DNA of 42,920 nucleotides. It comes from Myxococcota bacterium. Its GTDB lineage: Bacteria; Myxococcota_A; Bradymonadia; UBA7976; UBA1532. The translations under genes and the position numbers were made by a program. The notes under the pieces are model-generated. The model was not told where the DNA came from. It made no database searches and saw only the letters and a program-made list of their open reading frames with translations. Shown here one piece after another: positions 17,297 through 27,249 of the stretch (the stretch's first letter is position 1; every line of letters begins with the position of its first letter). Where the stretch lies: contig JAKLJY010000062.1 of the NCBI GenBank assembly GCA_023150895.1, forward strand, positions 1 to 42,920, in the 5' to 3' direction.

Positions 17297-19753
17297 TCAG
17301 GGGGAGTCCCGCCGGACCCGAAGCGCGTTGACGACCACCGTGACGCTCGACAACGCCATGGCCGCGGCCGCCAGACCGGGCGAGAGCGCGGGTCCGCCGA
17401 GGGGGAGCAGGGCGCCCGCCGCGACGGGCAGGGCGGCCACGTTGTAGCCGAACGCCCAGAAGAGATTCTGGCGAACGATCCGGCCGGTCCGGCGCCCGAG
17501 GCGGATGGCCCGGGGGACGAGGCGCAGGTCGGGCCGGAGGAGGGTGACGTCCGCGGACTCGACGGCGACGTGTGCGCCCTCGCCCATCGCGAAGCCGACG
17601 TCGGCGGCGGCGAGGGCGGGCGCGTCGTTGATGCCGTCGCCGACCATGCCGACGACCCGACCGGCCGCGCGCAACGTCTCGATGGCCGCCTGCTTGTCCT
17701 CCGGCCGTGCGCGCGCGACCTGCACCTCGAGGCCATGCGCGCGGGCGACGGCCGCCGCGCTCTCCGCGCGGTCCCCCGTCGCGAGGCGCACGGAGACGCC
17801 GAGCGCGCTCAAGGCGTCGAGGGCTTCGCGGGCTTCGGCCCGGGGCGCGTCGAACAGGGCCCAGACGGCCTCGAGCCGACCGTCGACCACGACGAAGAGG
17901 GGCGTTCCCCCCGCGGTGGCGATCCGCGCGGCGCTTTCGTGTCCCGGGGCGCCCGGTGGCCCGGCGAAATCCTGGGCCCCGACGCGGACCTCGTGACCTT
18001 CGACGCCGGCCGTGACGCCCCCGCCGACGGCTTCCCGGACGTCGGTCGCCGCGGGGGCGACGAGTCCGCGTGCGAAGGCCGCCCGACGCACGGCCACCGC
18101 GAGGGGGTGGGTCGACCCCTGCTCCGCGGCGGCGACGAGCGTCAGGAGCCGATCGTCCGTCGTCACGGCGCTCGGTGGCCGATGACCGGCGGCGATGTCG
18201 AGCACCGGCTGTCCGCTCGTCAGCGTGCCCGTCTTGTCGAGGAGGAGCACGTCGAGTCGCGCGGCCCGCTCGAGCGCCGCACCGTCCCGGACGAGCAGGC
18301 CTGCGCGTGCCGCCGCGCCGCTCGCCACCATGAGCGCCGTGGGCGTCGCCAGCCCCAGGGCGCACGGGCACGCGACGATCAGGACGGCGACGGCGCGGGT
18401 CAACGCCGTGCCGACGTCGGGCCCGAGCGCCCACCAGAGACCGAACGTCAGCACCGCGAGCGCGATGACGATGGGCACGAACACCGCCGAGATGCGGTCC
18501 ACCAGCGCCTGAATCGGGGCTTGGGAAGCCTGCGCCCGGGAGACGGCCTCCACGATGCGGGCGAGCGCCGTTTCGCGCCCGACGCGTCGCGTCTCGGCCA
18601 CCACCGTGCCCTGCGTGACGCGTGTCCCCGCCGAGAGCATCTCACCGGGGCCGTGGACGACGGGGAGCGGCTCGCCCGTGAGCATGGACTCGTCCACGGC
18701 GACCTCGCCTTCGAGGACGAGCAGGTCGACCGGCACGGTGTCGCCCGTGCGCACCCGCAGGCGATCCCCGGGTTCGATCTCGTGGAGCAGAACGCTCGCC
18801 TCGCCCCCCGCGTCGTCGAGGCGCGTCGCCCGAGGCGGTGCCATCGCGAGCAATGCGTCGAGCGCAGCGCCGGCCGAGCGGCGCGCCCGACCCTCCAGGA
18901 CCCGGCCGAGCAGCACGAAGGCCAGGATCATCGCGCCGGAATCGTAGTAGACGTGCGGACCGAGCGCGGGCGCGATCGTCAGCGCGAGGCTGTAGAAGTA
19001 CGCGGAGAGGGTGCCGAGCGCGACGAGCGTGTTCATGTCGCCGGCACGATGGCGCGCCGAGGCGAACGCACCCCGCAGGAACGGCCAGCCGGCGAAGAAC
19101 TGCACGGGCGTGGCCAGCACCAGCTGCCAGACGCGACTCGTGGCCTCGTCCGGTGCCGGCAGGCCGAGCCCGTGCAGCATGTGGGGCATCGCCAGAATCA
19201 TCAGGAGAGCGCTCACCGGGGCCGCCACGGCCAGGCGGGCCAGTTGAAGCCGGTGGTATCGGGTCTCCCGGGCGCGGGCCGCCGCCCGCGGGTCGCCGCC
19301 CGCGTCGTCCACCAAGGTCGCCGGCGCGTCCGCCCGGGCGAGGGCCGAACGGAGCTCCTGGAGCCGAAGGGTGCCGGCGGCCACGGTGACCGTCACGACG
19401 CCCGGCTCGCCGGCCTCGGTGTCGACGGAGATCACCCCGGGACGGGACCGCAGGCGCTCGAGATCGGGGGCAGCGGCGCGACATCGCCAGCGCGTCGTCG
19501 TCGTCGGGACGCTGAAGCCCGCGGCGCCGACCGCCGCCGCGAGCCGGGCCGTGGCCCCCGTGCCGGCCCCCGGCGCCCAGGTCAGCGTGGCGCGACCGCT
19601 CGCGAACGAGACGGCACAGTGCTCGACCTCCGGCTGGCGACCCAGGGTGCGGGTCAGGCGAGCGGCGCAGGCGGCGCAGCTCATGCCTTCGATGGGCAGC
19701 TCGAACCCGGACGCGGGCGCCTCGTGGGCGGTCAGTCTCGGCGGCGTCTCCAT
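17297..19753 (-). CDS. copA: CopA-like Cu+-exporting P1B-type ATPase
   Basis: An 818-residue P1B-1 ATPase. An N-terminal HMA domain has the metal site C26-AA-C29; a second HMA-like domain (about 75-140, 'RSRPGVISVDTEAGEPGVVTVTV') has lost its CxxC. Then come the membrane helices with C462-P-C464-ALGLATP, the phosphorylation site D506-KTGT, the HP dipeptide in QGSTHPLAVAV and the hinge GDGINDAP (705-712). It exports Cu+ from the cytoplasm. The frame extends upstream but the ATG at 19753 directly precedes the HMA domain; the upstream extension is Arg-rich and antisense-like. The start lies inside the last 22 bases of the SpoIID-like gene. A loose hairpin (17288-17312) overlaps its stop codon. 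No CueR or CsoR regulator gene is nearby. Confidence 0.95.
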   Translation of the reverse strand: METPPRLTAHEAPASGFELPIEGMSCAACAARLTRTLGRQPEVEHCAVSFASGRATLTWAPGAGTGATARLAAAVGAAGFSVPTTTTRWRCRAAAPDLERLRSRPGVISVDTEAGEPGVVTVTVAAGTLRLQELRSALARADAPATLVDDAGGDPRAAARARETRYHRLQLARLAVAAPVSALLMILAMPHMLHGLGLPAPDEATSRVWQLVLATPVQFFAGWPFLRGAFASARHRAGDMNTLVALGTLSAYFYSLALTIAPALGPHVYYDSGAMILAFVLLGRVLEGRARRSAGAALDALLAMAPPRATRLDDAGGEASVLLHEIEPGDRLRVRTGDTVPVDLLVLEGEVAVDESMLTGEPLPVVHGPGEMLSAGTRVTQGTVVAETRRVGRETALARIVEAVSRAQASQAPIQALVDRISAVFVPIVIALAVLTFGLWWALGPDVGTALTRAVAVLIVACPCALGLATPTALMVASGAAARAGLLVRDGAALERAARLDVLLLDKTGTLTSGQPVLDIAAGHRPPSAVTTDDRLLTLVAAAEQGSTHPLAVAVRRAAFARGLVAPAATDVREAVGGGVTAGVEGHEVRVGAQDFAGPPGAPGHESAARIATAGGTPLFVVVDGRLEAVWALFDAPRAEAREALDALSALGVSVRLATGDRAESAAAVARAHGLEVQVARARPEDKQAAIETLRAAGRVVGMVGDGINDAPALAAADVGFAMGEGAHVAVESADVTLLRPDLRLVPRAIRLGRRTGRIVRQNLFWAFGYNVAALPVAAGALLPLGGPALSPGLAAAAMALSSVTVVVNALRVRRDSP

Positions 19754-20868
19754 GATCTCCGTTCGAGGGCGGCGGCGAGGGCGGCGAGGGTGGCGAGGGC
19801 GAGGGCGGCGTCTCGGGCCGGCAAGCGGGCCGGGACCGCGCCGCACCCGCCGGAGAGGTGTGCCGTCTTCGTGCGGGCCGGCACCCCGGAGGCGGCGGAG
19901 GGCGCGGCAAGGGGCTCCCCGTCGACCCCGAGTCCGGTGGCGTCCGCCGGTGCAGCGGCGGCGTCCGGGACCGGCGATGCGTCCGGGGACCCCGCCGCGT
20001 CGGGCGGCTCGGGGGGCGTTTGCGCTTCCGCGTCGAACGCAGCGGCGTCGGGGGGGAGCGGCGGCGGGGGCGGGGCCGCATCGGGGGGGGGAGGCGGCGG
20101 CGCGGCATCGGGGGGGAGCGGCGGCGGCGGCGCGACGCACGGCCCGTCCGTGCCGATGATCTCGATGTCATCGCCGTAGTAGAAGCGGACGATGTCCTCC
20201 CAGGCGTAGCCATGCTCTGCGAGGCAATCGGCGCCGTTCTGCGACTTGCAGCCGCGGTTCGCCCAGTTCTGCGGATTGACCCAGCCGAGGGTCGTCTGCT
20301 CGATGCCCTCCCCGGCCCGGCCCTCGTTGTACGTCACGAAGTGCTCGGTGCCAGTGGGGTCGCGGTCCCCGGGGGCCGGGCGGCAGTCGCCCGTGGAGGG
20401 AATGGCGCCGGCGACGTAGAACGCGGCGATGACATCTCCGTGGTAGCGGAGCACGCGGCCGGCCGTCGATGCGGCCGCTTCGATGTGTTCTGGCCCGGGC
20501 GCGCGACCGCACGAATACACCTGGTCGCCCTGCCCGTCGCCGATGTGTCCCTGCCGCCCGATCTTGTAATACAGGTACGTGCGCGCGGCGACGGCCTGCG
20601 CCTGGAGGGCGGCGAAGTCCGCCCCGCCGTTCTCGCAGGCGACGACGTGCGGCAGGTAGTCGGTCTCGACGTCGACCCGGCCGCTGCCGTCGACCTCCGC
20701 TTCGCAGATCGCTTCGAGAGGGAGCGCCTGACGCTCGAGCGCGGCCGTCGCCCCGGGGTCTTCGCCACAGGCGACGAGCAGCACGGCCATCGCGCCGATG
20801 CGCGCGACCCGGCGGGCGGTGCGGGTGAAACGTGTGTTCGAGTCGGCTCGGGGGTGGGCGCAGGTCAC
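19732..20868 (-). CDS. SpoIID/LytB-domain lipoprotein with MYXO-CTERM-like tail
   Basis: A 378-residue exported protein. From the GTG at 20868 the N terminus is basic, followed by lipobox L-V-A-C34. The SpoIID/LytB domain spans about 50-225: VETDYLPHVVACE (candidate catalytic E79), the family signature LQAQAVAARTYLYY and a later region with several cysteines. SpoIID is a lytic transglycosylase acting on peptide-free peptidoglycan glycan strands. A 'PPDAA'-repeat linker leads to a C-terminal tag: SGGCGA, a hydrophobic Ala/Leu helix and RRSWRRRRD, strongly MYXO-CTERM-like. Both a lipobox and a C-terminal sorting tag in one protein is odd. The ATG at 20790 is an alternative start but leaves almost no signal peptide. 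It overlaps copA by 22 bases. Confidence 0.82.
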   Translation of the reverse strand: MTCAHPRADSNTRFTRTARRVARIGAMAVLLVACGEDPGATAALERQALPLEAICEAEVDGSGRVDVETDYLPHVVACENGGADFAALQAQAVAARTYLYYKIGRQGHIGDGQGDQVYSCGRAPGPEHIEAAASTAGRVLRYHGDVIAAFYVAGAIPSTGDCRPAPGDRDPTGTEHFVTYNEGRAGEGIEQTTLGWVNPQNWANRGCKSQNGADCLAEHGYAWEDIVRFYYGDDIEIIGTDGPCVAPPPPLPPDAAPPPPPPDAAPPPPPLPPDAAAFDAEAQTPPEPPDAAGSPDASPVPDAAAAPADATGLGVDGEPLAAPSAASGVPARTKTAHLSGGCGAVPARLPARDAALALATLAALAAALERRSWRRRRD

Positions 20869-21074
20869 GCGCGCAGCATAGCGGGCCGCCGGGCGCCCGG
20901 GGAGGGTTCGCGTGGGCCGCGCGTGATCGTGTGGCGTCGTTTCGCCTCCGCGGATACCGTCATGGACGGCCGCGCTTCGGCGGACCGCCTTCGCTCGCCT
21001 GCGCCGAGGACGCCGAAGCCTGCCACCTGCCGCCCCCGCCCACCGCGCCCCCGACCCGAACGAGCACAGATCCC

Positions 21075-24000
21075 ATGTCACAGCGCCCTGTCTGGTCCTT
21101 CGTCTTCCTCGTCGCGACCCTGTTCGCCGCCTGTGGCGACATTGCCGCCACGAACCCCTACGACCCGGCGACGCCCGAAGCGCAGCAGGCGCAGGGCACG
21201 CTGCGGGCCACGTTCACGGGACCGCTCGGTTTCGCGTTGCGGGGCGTGGCGCGAGCGACCCTCTCCCGGCAGGACGGCGCGGGGTCCGAGCGGACGGAGG
21301 ATCTCCGTCGGGTCGAGGCGGGCGGTGTCCCCCGGCTGCTGCTCGAGGCGGGCGGGCTCGTGGCGGGGCCGTACCGGCTCACGGTCGTCGTCGAGGGCCT
21401 GATGCCGATCGTCGATCGCCCCTTGGTCATGGTGCGCGGGGGGGACCTCGACCTGGGGGAGATCGCGCTCGCAGCGCCGAGCGCCCCGGCGGACTTCGGC
21501 GAAATCTCGGGGAGCGCACGGCGCCAGGGGGCGGCCCCGACCGGGCACGAGGGCATCGTGGTCCGCACGGCGGGCGCCCCATGGGCGACGACCACCGAAG
21601 GCGATGGCACGTTCCGCCTCGCCGCACCGGCCGGGACGTTCCAGGTGACGTTCAGCGCCCGCGGCTACGGTGCGGCCTCGGTCGACACCGTCGGGGTCGT
21701 CGCCGGCGAGACGACCGCCCTCTCCGAGCCGGTGGTGCTGCCCGCGCTGCCGGGGCGCATCCGCGGGCGGGTCACCCTGCCGGCCGCCTATGCCGACGCA
21801 GACCGCCTCGCCCGGGTCGAAGTGACGGCCGTGCCGCTTGCCGACGTCGACGCGCCCGCCGCGCTCGAGCTGCCGACGATCAACCCCGCCGCCGACGGGG
21901 GGTTCCTCTTCGACGGGGTCACGCCGGGTCGGTATGCGGTTCAGGCGCGACTTCCGGATTGGGACGCGGGGGACGAAGCGGTCGTGCGGGTCGAACCGGG
22001 CGACGAAGCCGAAGCCGGCGTGCTGGCCATGCCGGCGCCGGCGCTCGACCCGGAGGGCGGGGCGCGGCCGCCGACGCGGCTCGAGGGCGTCGTCCGGCGG
22101 GGGGACGTGCTCGACGCCGACGGACACGGCGGGATTCTCGTCGAGGCGTTGCGGACGCCCCATGCCACCGTGACGACCGGGGCGGGGCGGTTCGTGCTCG
22201 AGGTGCCCCCCGAGGCCCTGACGCTGCGCTTCAGCGCGCCGGGGTACGGGACGATGACGCTCGACGTGCCGCGTCCCGAGCCGGAGACGACCACGGTGCT
22301 CCCATCGGAGATCGTGTTGACCGGCCGACCGGGCGCCGTGACCGGGACGGTGACGTTGAGCCGCTTCGGTACGCCGGCGACGGTGGTCGCCGTCACGGTG
22401 CGTCTGCTCGACGCCGAGGACCGCCTCGTCGGACAGACGTCCCCGGGGGAAGACGGTCGGTTCGTCTTGCCCGACGTCACGGTGGGGGCGTACGCCGTCG
22501 AGGTCGCGCATCCGGGGTACGTCACGGCACGGCGCGGTCTGGCCGTGGGACCCGGTGAAACCGTCTCGCTCGGGGACGTCTCCCTGCCACACGCTTCGGA
22601 GACGAACGAGGCCGTGTCGTTCGCGGGACGCATCCTGCTCGCGGCGGACGAGCCGCTCGCCGGCACGCGCGTTCGCGTGCGATTCGCCGATCGCGACGTG
22701 GCCCTGGGCGTGGCCTTCACCGCGCCCGACGGTCGGTTCGAGGTGCCCGCGGCCGCGGCGGATGCCTACGTGATCACCGTCGAGCGGGCAGGCTTCACGG
22801 GATTCGAGGGCATCGGCCCATACACCCGCCGACTCGACGGAACATGGGCCGATCCCGAGGGTGCCCCGCTCGAGCTGACGCTGGCGCCGGTCGCCGTGAA
22901 CGGCCGCATCGAGGTCTCTTTCGACGTCGAGCCCGCCTGGCTCCCGGCCGAGGCACGGGTCGCCGACGTGACGCTCCGCTCCGGGCAGGCGAGCTGGCCG
23001 CGACCGGGCGTGCCCGGAGACCCGGCCGTGGTCTTCGACGGTCTCGCGGCGGGTGACTACGGCCTGCGGGCGGCGCGCCCGGGATTCGAGGGCTTCGAGG
23101 CCACGGCGGCGTTGCGATTCGGCGCGGAGACCGTCGCGCTCGCCGGCACCGTTCGGCTCGTCGACCTCGGGGCCGCGGGCCTCTCGCTCTCCGGTCAGGC
23201 GCGCACCGGGGCCGACTTCGACGGCATCGCCCTCGCCGGCGCCGATCTCTCGGGCGTGCAGCTCACCGGCTCGCTCGCCGGCCGCGACCTCCGGGGGGCC
23301 AACCTCGCGGGGGCGCAGCTCGATGGTCTCGACCTCACCGGCGCCCGGCTCGACGGCGCCAACCTGTCGCAGGCTACGCTGAACGGCGCGCAGCTCGCCG
23401 ACGCGCGGCTCGACGGGGCGAATCTCGCCGGGGCGGTGCTCTCACGGGCCGATCTCACGGGCGCGACGCTCGACGGCGCGCGTCTCTTCGGTGCGGATCT
23501 GTCGGGCGCGACACTCATCGACGCCCGGCTCGTCGGTGCACAGCTCGTCGGGGCCGATCTCACCGACGCCGATCTCAGCGGGGCCGATCTGACGGCCGCG
23601 AACCTGAGCGGCGCGGTGCTCGTCCGCGCCCGGTTCGCCCCGGACGACGGCCCGGTCGCTGATCCACCCTGCGATCCGTCGGGCGATCGACCCGACGTGC
23701 GCCTCGGCGGTGTGTTGTTCTCGGGTGCCGATCTGCGCGAGGCCCATCTGCGGGGGGCCGCCCTCGCGGGGGTCGACTTCGGCGGCGCGCTGCTCAACGG
23801 AACCGACCTGCGGTTCACGTGCCTGACCCGCGCGGCGTTCGCGCTCACGGACCTCAGCGGCGCGCTGCTCGACGGGGCCGATGCCCGCGGGGCGGGGTTC
23901 ACCAACGCGGTCGCCGTCGGCGCGTCGTTCATCGGGGCGGACCTCCACGGCGCTCGGTTCGCCGGGGCGGTCCTCGAGGACGCGGTGCTCGTCTGCCGCG

Positions 24001-27000
24001 ACCGGACGGCGGCCGACACCTGCGCGTGTCCGCCCGCCCCGAGCCGGGACGATGGCGGCGAGGTCGTCGCAGGGGCACCTCCCCGGCGCCCGGGGGCGGC
24101 CTGTCGGGCGGCCCTGTCGGCGGCGAGCCTCGACGGCGCGGCCCTGCTCGGCGCCGACTTCTCCGGGGCGGCCCTGCCGGGCGCGTCGCTGCTCGGGGCG
24201 GTGCTCGCGGGCACGAACATGACCGACGCGGATCTGAGCGGCGCCTTGCTCGCCGGGGTCGACCTCGGCGACACACGCTTTCGTCGTGCCCGTCTCGACG
24301 GGGTCCGCCTGGCGGGTGCCCGGGTGGCTCCCGAGACGGACCTGACCGGCGCGTCCCTGGCCTTTGCCGATCTGAGCGCCGCGAGCGCCGTCGGCGCACG
24401 CCTGCGGGCGATCACGCTCGACGGGGCGGACCTCGGGTTCGCCGTCCTCTCCGGGGCGGACCTCCGGGGGGCGAGCCTCGTGGGCGCGCGGCTCGTCGGG
24501 ACGAATGTCACCGGCGCGTTCCTGTCGGGCGCGGATCTGTCCGGCGTGCGACTTCTGAACACGGACCTCGACTCGACGGCCGACGTCTCGCCCCCGGCCG
24601 GAGAGCCGTACGGGCCGGCGTTGCACCTGCCGGGCGCCGACCTTTCCGGCCGATGGGACGTCGGGTTCATCGCTCGGCACCCGGGGTCGAACCTCGACGG
24701 GGCCGTGATCGGCGGGGGCGCATCCTTGACCGTTCCGCCCGTCGGTCTCATCGGAGTCAGCTTGCGGGGGGCGGTCTTCTCGGGCGATGCGCAACCGGCC
24801 GTCGTGGTGCGGGCCACGGACGGCGAGCGGGTCCGGTTCAACGCCGTCGATCTGTCCGGGGCGGACCTGACCATCGAGTTCCCCGACGGGCTCGACCTGC
24901 AGCGGGTGCGGGCGGCGGGCCTCACCGTGCGGACGCGCATGGAGTACCGGCGGGCGGCGCAGGGCGCTCGCGTGACGGCCAATCTGACCGGGTGGTCGTG
25001 CGGCGCCGTCGACGTGGACAACGATGCCGAACCCGAGAACTTCAGCCTCGCCGTCGAGGGCTCGGATCTGAGCGGGCTGCGCTGGTTCGGGCCCCTGCAC
25101 GGCCTGAAGGCGCGCCACAGTCGACTCGACGGCGCCATCATCGACGAGCAGGCCGTGGACGGGCAGGGGGGCGTCGCCGTGCGGCGATGGGACCTCTCCG
25201 AGAGCTCCGCGGTCGGCCTCGATCTGGCCGCGGTTCGCACGCTCGACGACGCTTCGTTCCGCCGCGTCGATGCCACCGGTTTCGTCGCCCCGCGCCTGAT
25301 GCAGAGCGTTCGTTTCTACCAGACCGATCTGCGCGGGGCCGACTTCGCGAATCGCTCGCTGACGGGCCTTCTGTGGCGAACGAGTGATCTGCGCGACGTC
25401 GACCTGTCCGGCGCGACGGTCACCGGCAGTTGCCTGGACAAGACGCAGAACGCGGGCGCTTCGTGGGCGCGGGCGCGGCTGAACAACGTGACGCTGCGGC
25501 AGCTCGACCTGCGCGGGGTCGCGCTCGACGGGACGACCACCAGCGTCAGCCGGACGTGCGAGAGCTTCCCCGCGGACCGCATCGCGGCCCTGTTTCCGAA
25601 CGGGCCGGGCATCGTCGAGGGCGTCAGCGGGACACCGCCGTTCTGCGGTTCGAACGACGAGCAGGGCGTCCTCGACCCGCAGACGAACGCCTGGCGCAAC
25701 GTGCGCGCCGCCGGTCCGACGTCGTGTTACGAGGGCGTCGGTTGGCCGGGGGTCTCGTGCTGGTCGCGCTGGAACGGTGACGACGGCGATGCGGGCCGCG
25801 AGCGCATGTATTCGTTCACGAACGCGACGCGGTATGCGGGCGAGAACACACCGCACATCCGGGAACTCTTTCGGTCCGGCCGCGGCATCAATGCCATCGA
25901 GCTCGTGCATCGGGACGGGCCGAACACACCGGGCATCGACTCGTTCCTGTCGAGCGTGGACGCGAACAGTCCGCTCGAATTCGAGGCGGCGATGGCCGGC
26001 ACGCTGGCCGCCGCCCGGCTCGACACCGCGACGCTCGCGGGTCGTGGCCCCGGGGGCGGCGCCACGAGTCTTTCGAACTGGAGCCTGCACGGCGCCTCCG
26101 TCGGTTCGTTGACCATCCCGGCGAACGCGGGCTTCGCGGACGTCGACTTCTCGGACTTCACGGCCGGGCGGATCACCGGACCACCGGCGGGCACGATCGT
26201 GAACGTGCGCAGGGGGCGCTTCACCCCCGGCTCGGCGACGCTCGCGGCCCTCGCCGGGACCTGGCCGACCGTCGTGGACGTCCTGGTCGACGGTGCGGAT
26301 TGGGCCGGGCGCATCCTGCCCAACGCGAACATCTCGCGCACGAGCCTGGTCGGGGCGCGGCTGGCCGGCGCTGCGTTGACGGGGTCGTCGATCTCCGAGT
26401 CCGTCCTGCGGGACGCGGATCTGGCGAACACGAACTTCACGTCGGCGGTTTACCTCGCCGACCTCGATCTCTCCGGCGCCGATCTGTCCGGCGCACAGTT
26501 CGCCGAGGCCCGGCTCGAGGGCCTGCCCGTCGAACGGTGGCATCCCGGACCGCTGAACCTTCGCGGCAGTGACCTCACGGGGGTCAATCTCAACGGCGCG
26601 GCCTTCGGCAACGTCGATCTGTCGGGCACGATCATGGACGCGGATACCCGCCTGTCGGACGTGCGCCTCGAGGGCGTCGAACTGCCGCGGGTCCTGCGCG
26701 GCATGACCTTCGACGGCGCGACGCTCGCCGGCGTCGAATGGCAGGGGCGCGACCTGCGCGGGGCGTCCCTGGTCGGCGCGCAGATCCGCGATGCGTCCTG
26801 GGCGGACGTCGTTCTCGTCGAGGCCGACCTCTCCGGTGCGACCCTGACGGATCTCGACGCGGAGGGCGTGCTCTTCGTCCGCGCCGACCTGCGGAATCTC
26901 ACCTGCACGGCCTGCCGCCTGCGGAACTCGGACTTTGCGGGCGCCCATCTCGCCGGGGCGGATCTGAGCGACGCGACGCTTTTCGGCTCGGACTTCAGCG

Positions 27001-27146
27001 GCGCCGACCTCCGCGGGGCGACGCTTCCGCCGGCGGCGTTGATCGGCGACGAGGCACGCTTCGACGGCGCGCGACTCTGTGCGGGGGCGGCCGACCGCTT
27101 GACGCCCGCGCAGGCGGCGGTCGCGGTGATCGATCCGGGGTGCTGA
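21075..27146 (+). CDS. 2,023-residue lipoprotein: carboxypeptidase-regulatory-like modules plus giant pentapeptide-repeat region
   Basis: Lipobox L16-F-A-A-C20 opens an outer-membrane or surface lipoprotein. Residues about 30-700 hold a series of beta-sandwich modules of the carboxypeptidase-D regulatory / Ig-like type ('GxVxxxxxxxGHxGIxVxxxxTxxxTTxxGxFxLxxPxGxxxLxFxAxGYG'). From about 705 to the end the protein is built of pentapeptide repeats, A(D/N)LxG, in long uninterrupted runs (about 705-850, 880-975, 1010-1200, 1740-2005) separated by non-repeat inserts with cysteine pairs. An insert at about 1490-1640 resembles a folded domain with four or more cysteines. Pentapeptide repeats form a right-handed quadrilateral beta-helix. 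The ATG at 21075 was chosen because the signal peptide starts there. The function is unknown; a long surface rod or toxin-like scaffold is possible. Confidence 0.88.
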   Translation: MSQRPVWSFVFLVATLFAACGDIAATNPYDPATPEAQQAQGTLRATFTGPLGFALRGVARATLSRQDGAGSERTEDLRRVEAGGVPRLLLEAGGLVAGPYRLTVVVEGLMPIVDRPLVMVRGGDLDLGEIALAAPSAPADFGEISGSARRQGAAPTGHEGIVVRTAGAPWATTTEGDGTFRLAAPAGTFQVTFSARGYGAASVDTVGVVAGETTALSEPVVLPALPGRIRGRVTLPAAYADADRLARVEVTAVPLADVDAPAALELPTINPAADGGFLFDGVTPGRYAVQARLPDWDAGDEAVVRVEPGDEAEAGVLAMPAPALDPEGGARPPTRLEGVVRRGDVLDADGHGGILVEALRTPHATVTTGAGRFVLEVPPEALTLRFSAPGYGTMTLDVPRPEPETTTVLPSEIVLTGRPGAVTGTVTLSRFGTPATVVAVTVRLLDAEDRLVGQTSPGEDGRFVLPDVTVGAYAVEVAHPGYVTARRGLAVGPGETVSLGDVSLPHASETNEAVSFAGRILLAADEPLAGTRVRVRFADRDVALGVAFTAPDGRFEVPAAAADAYVITVERAGFTGFEGIGPYTRRLDGTWADPEGAPLELTLAPVAVNGRIEVSFDVEPAWLPAEARVADVTLRSGQASWPRPGVPGDPAVVFDGLAAGDYGLRAARPGFEGFEATAALRFGAETVALAGTVRLVDLGAAGLSLSGQARTGADFDGIALAGADLSGVQLTGSLAGRDLRGANLAGAQLDGLDLTGARLDGANLSQATLNGAQLADARLDGANLAGAVLSRADLTGATLDGARLFGADLSGATLIDARLVGAQLVGADLTDADLSGADLTAANLSGAVLVRARFAPDDGPVADPPCDPSGDRPDVRLGGVLFSGADLREAHLRGAALAGVDFGGALLNGTDLRFTCLTRAAFALTDLSGALLDGADARGAGFTNAVAVGASFIGADLHGARFAGAVLEDAVLVCRDRTAADTCACPPAPSRDDGGEVVAGAPPRRPGAACRAALSAASLDGAALLGADFSGAALPGASLLGAVLAGTNMTDADLSGALLAGVDLGDTRFRRARLDGVRLAGARVAPETDLTGASLAFADLSAASAVGARLRAITLDGADLGFAVLSGADLRGASLVGARLVGTNVTGAFLSGADLSGVRLLNTDLDSTADVSPPAGEPYGPALHLPGADLSGRWDVGFIARHPGSNLDGAVIGGGASLTVPPVGLIGVSLRGAVFSGDAQPAVVVRATDGERVRFNAVDLSGADLTIEFPDGLDLQRVRAAGLTVRTRMEYRRAAQGARVTANLTGWSCGAVDVDNDAEPENFSLAVEGSDLSGLRWFGPLHGLKARHSRLDGAIIDEQAVDGQGGVAVRRWDLSESSAVGLDLAAVRTLDDASFRRVDATGFVAPRLMQSVRFYQTDLRGADFANRSLTGLLWRTSDLRDVDLSGATVTGSCLDKTQNAGASWARARLNNVTLRQLDLRGVALDGTTTSVSRTCESFPADRIAALFPNGPGIVEGVSGTPPFCGSNDEQGVLDPQTNAWRNVRAAGPTSCYEGVGWPGVSCWSRWNGDDGDAGRERMYSFTNATRYAGENTPHIRELFRSGRGINAIELVHRDGPNTPGIDSFLSSVDANSPLEFEAAMAGTLAAARLDTATLAGRGPGGGATSLSNWSLHGASVGSLTIPANAGFADVDFSDFTAGRITGPPAGTIVNVRRGRFTPGSATLAALAGTWPTVVDVLVDGADWAGRILPNANISRTSLVGARLAGAALTGSSISESVLRDADLANTNFTSAVYLADLDLSGADLSGAQFAEARLEGLPVERWHPGPLNLRGSDLTGVNLNGAAFGNVDLSGTIMDADTRLSDVRLEGVELPRVLRGMTFDGATLAGVEWQGRDLRGASLVGAQIRDASWADVVLVEADLSGATLTDLDAEGVLFVRADLRNLTCTACRLRNSDFAGAHLAGADLSDATLFGSDFSGADLRGATLPPAALIGDEARFDGARLCAGAADRLTPAQAAVAVIDPGC
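23200..27110 (+). repeat. Pentapeptide-repeat coding region
   Basis: A 15-base coding periodicity (GCC GAT CTC xxx GGC and variants) repeats through most of this stretch, encoding more than 60 recognisable A(D/N)LxG units. Breaks fall near 23640-23700, 24000-24110, 24570-24720 and 25540-26000. Confidence 0.85.
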
Positions 27147-27249
27147 CCCCCGCACGCCGTCGGGCTCGTCCTTGCGCCGCGTCAATCGACACGGGGGCGT
27201 TTCGCATTCTCCGCGCGGGGTCGGGGGCGGGCGGTGTACCCTGCGGCGC

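Noticed and set aside
17075-20179. A 1,034-residue plus-strand open frame opposite copA and the SpoIID-like gene.
   Set aside because: Arg/Gly/Asp-rich antisense frame; the minus strand encodes complete P-type ATPase motifs.
19732-20868. The SpoIID match as evidence for endospore formation.
   Set aside because: SpoIID/LytB domains are widespread in non-sporulating Gram-negatives, and no other sporulation gene is present.
21075-27146. Reading the pentapeptide protein as a Qnr-type quinolone-protection protein.
   Set aside because: Qnr proteins are about 220 residues, cytoplasmic and lack a lipobox; this is a 2,023-residue exported lipoprotein.
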